Shown here piece by piece: positions 5,464 through 5,656 of a DNA stretch of 5,656 bases. The notes under the pieces were generated by a model. The model made no database searches, was not told where the DNA came from, and saw only the letters and a program-made list of their open reading frames with translations. Position numbers and translations under genes: made by a program. The DNA comes from Porticoccus sp. (lineage in GTDB: Bacteria > Pseudomonadota > Gammaproteobacteria > Pseudomonadales > Porticoccaceae): NCBI GenBank assembly GCA_002685455.1, contig NYXF01000060.1:24152-29807 (forward strand), read 5' to 3'. Position 1 is the stretch's first letter, and each line of letters begins with the position of its first letter.

Positions 5464-5656
5464 TTATAATCTTAAACTTGAGTATTCTTTTTCGAAAAGA
5501 TATTTCAAATCGTAAATAACATTTATCTTGGTTGCAAAGCTTGATATCTTCTTTGCCCCCAATTCTTTAAACTTATTATGCGCAACAGCAATGACTATGG
5601 CATCGTATTTATTCGATTTAGGCTCATCCACCATTTTTATTTTGTATTCATTTTTT
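5464..5656 (-). CDS. tviB: UDP-N-acetyl-sugar 6-dehydrogenase (TviB/WbpO type), C-terminal end only
   Basis: The minus-strand frame is open from the right edge to a TAA at 5464-5466 and encodes the last 63 residues of a protein that in this family has about 420-430. The stretch YDAIVIAVAHNKFKELG followed by a short spacer and NVIYDLKYLF, ending SSLRL, is the usual C-terminal UDP-binding domain end of TviB/WbpO/WbpA enzymes. These oxidise UDP-GlcNAc or UDP-GalNAc at C6 to the uronic acid using NAD+. It converges on the rfaH-like gene with 38 nt between the stops and so belongs to another transcription unit, perhaps a second part of the polysaccharide locus. The catalytic Cys and the Rossmann NAD domain lie outside the window, so the exact substrate and whether the gene is intact cannot be told. 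Confidence 0.8.
   Translation of the reverse strand, partial: KNEYKIKMVDEPKSNKYDAIVIAVAHNKFKELGAKKISSFATKINVIYDLKYLFEKEYSSLRL

Noticed and set aside
1..5656. CRISPR arrays, tRNA or rRNA genes, insertion sequences, riboswitches
   Set aside because: No regularly spaced repeats, transposase motifs, terminal inverted repeats, cloverleaf-like stretches or long structured leader were seen. Coding density leaves little room for them.

Overview
The window is AT-rich and carries the 3' part of a surface-polysaccharide (O-antigen or capsule) biosynthesis operon on the + strand. It is followed by a single gene for a NusG/RfaH-family antiterminator and, convergently, by the tail of a nucleotide-sugar dehydrogenase gene. 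The gene set (FnlB/FnlC/WbuB, a WbpM-type dehydratase, an RfaH-like protein, a TviB/WbpO-type dehydrogenase) and the low GC suggest a gammaproteobacterium, for example of a marine or environmental lineage such as Shewanella, Vibrio or Pseudoalteromonas. The genus cannot be fixed from the sequence alone.

Layout. Positions 1-429 hold the C-terminal cupin part of the UDP-2-acetamido-2,6-dideoxy-hexulose reductase (FnlB/CapF/WbjC); its 5' end lies outside the window. It overlaps by 14 nt the complete 2-epimerase gene fnlC/wbjD/capG (416-1552). Three bases later comes a GT4 glycosyltransferase of the WbuB type (1556-2800). Four bases after that, a WbpM-type membrane-anchored dehydratase starts at a TTG codon (2805-4784). 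The tight spacing and overlaps indicate one transcription unit, which ends at a strong intrinsic terminator (4807-4843).

Downstream, an rfaH-like gene (4925-5425) forms its own short unit with a good ribosome binding site. Its start codon sits in the loop of a perfect 6-bp hairpin. The last 193 bases encode, on the minus strand, the C-terminus of a UDP-N-acetyl-sugar dehydrogenase, so the two units converge at about 5426-5463.

How the genes work together. FnlA (expected just upstream, not seen), FnlB and FnlC convert UDP-D-GlcNAc to UDP-L-FucNAc. WbuB would then add L-FucNAc to the lipid-linked repeat unit. WbpM would supply a second 4-keto-6-deoxy sugar (route to D-QuiNAc/D-FucNAc), but no matching 4-reductase or initiating phosphosugar transferase is in the window. 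The RfaH-like protein would be expected to promote full-length transcription of long polysaccharide operons.

No wholly new system is visible. The most unusual signals are several non-consensus residues in normally invariant motifs of the WbpM homologue, changed specificity and interdomain residues in the RfaH homologue, and the start-codon hairpin of the rfaH-like gene.
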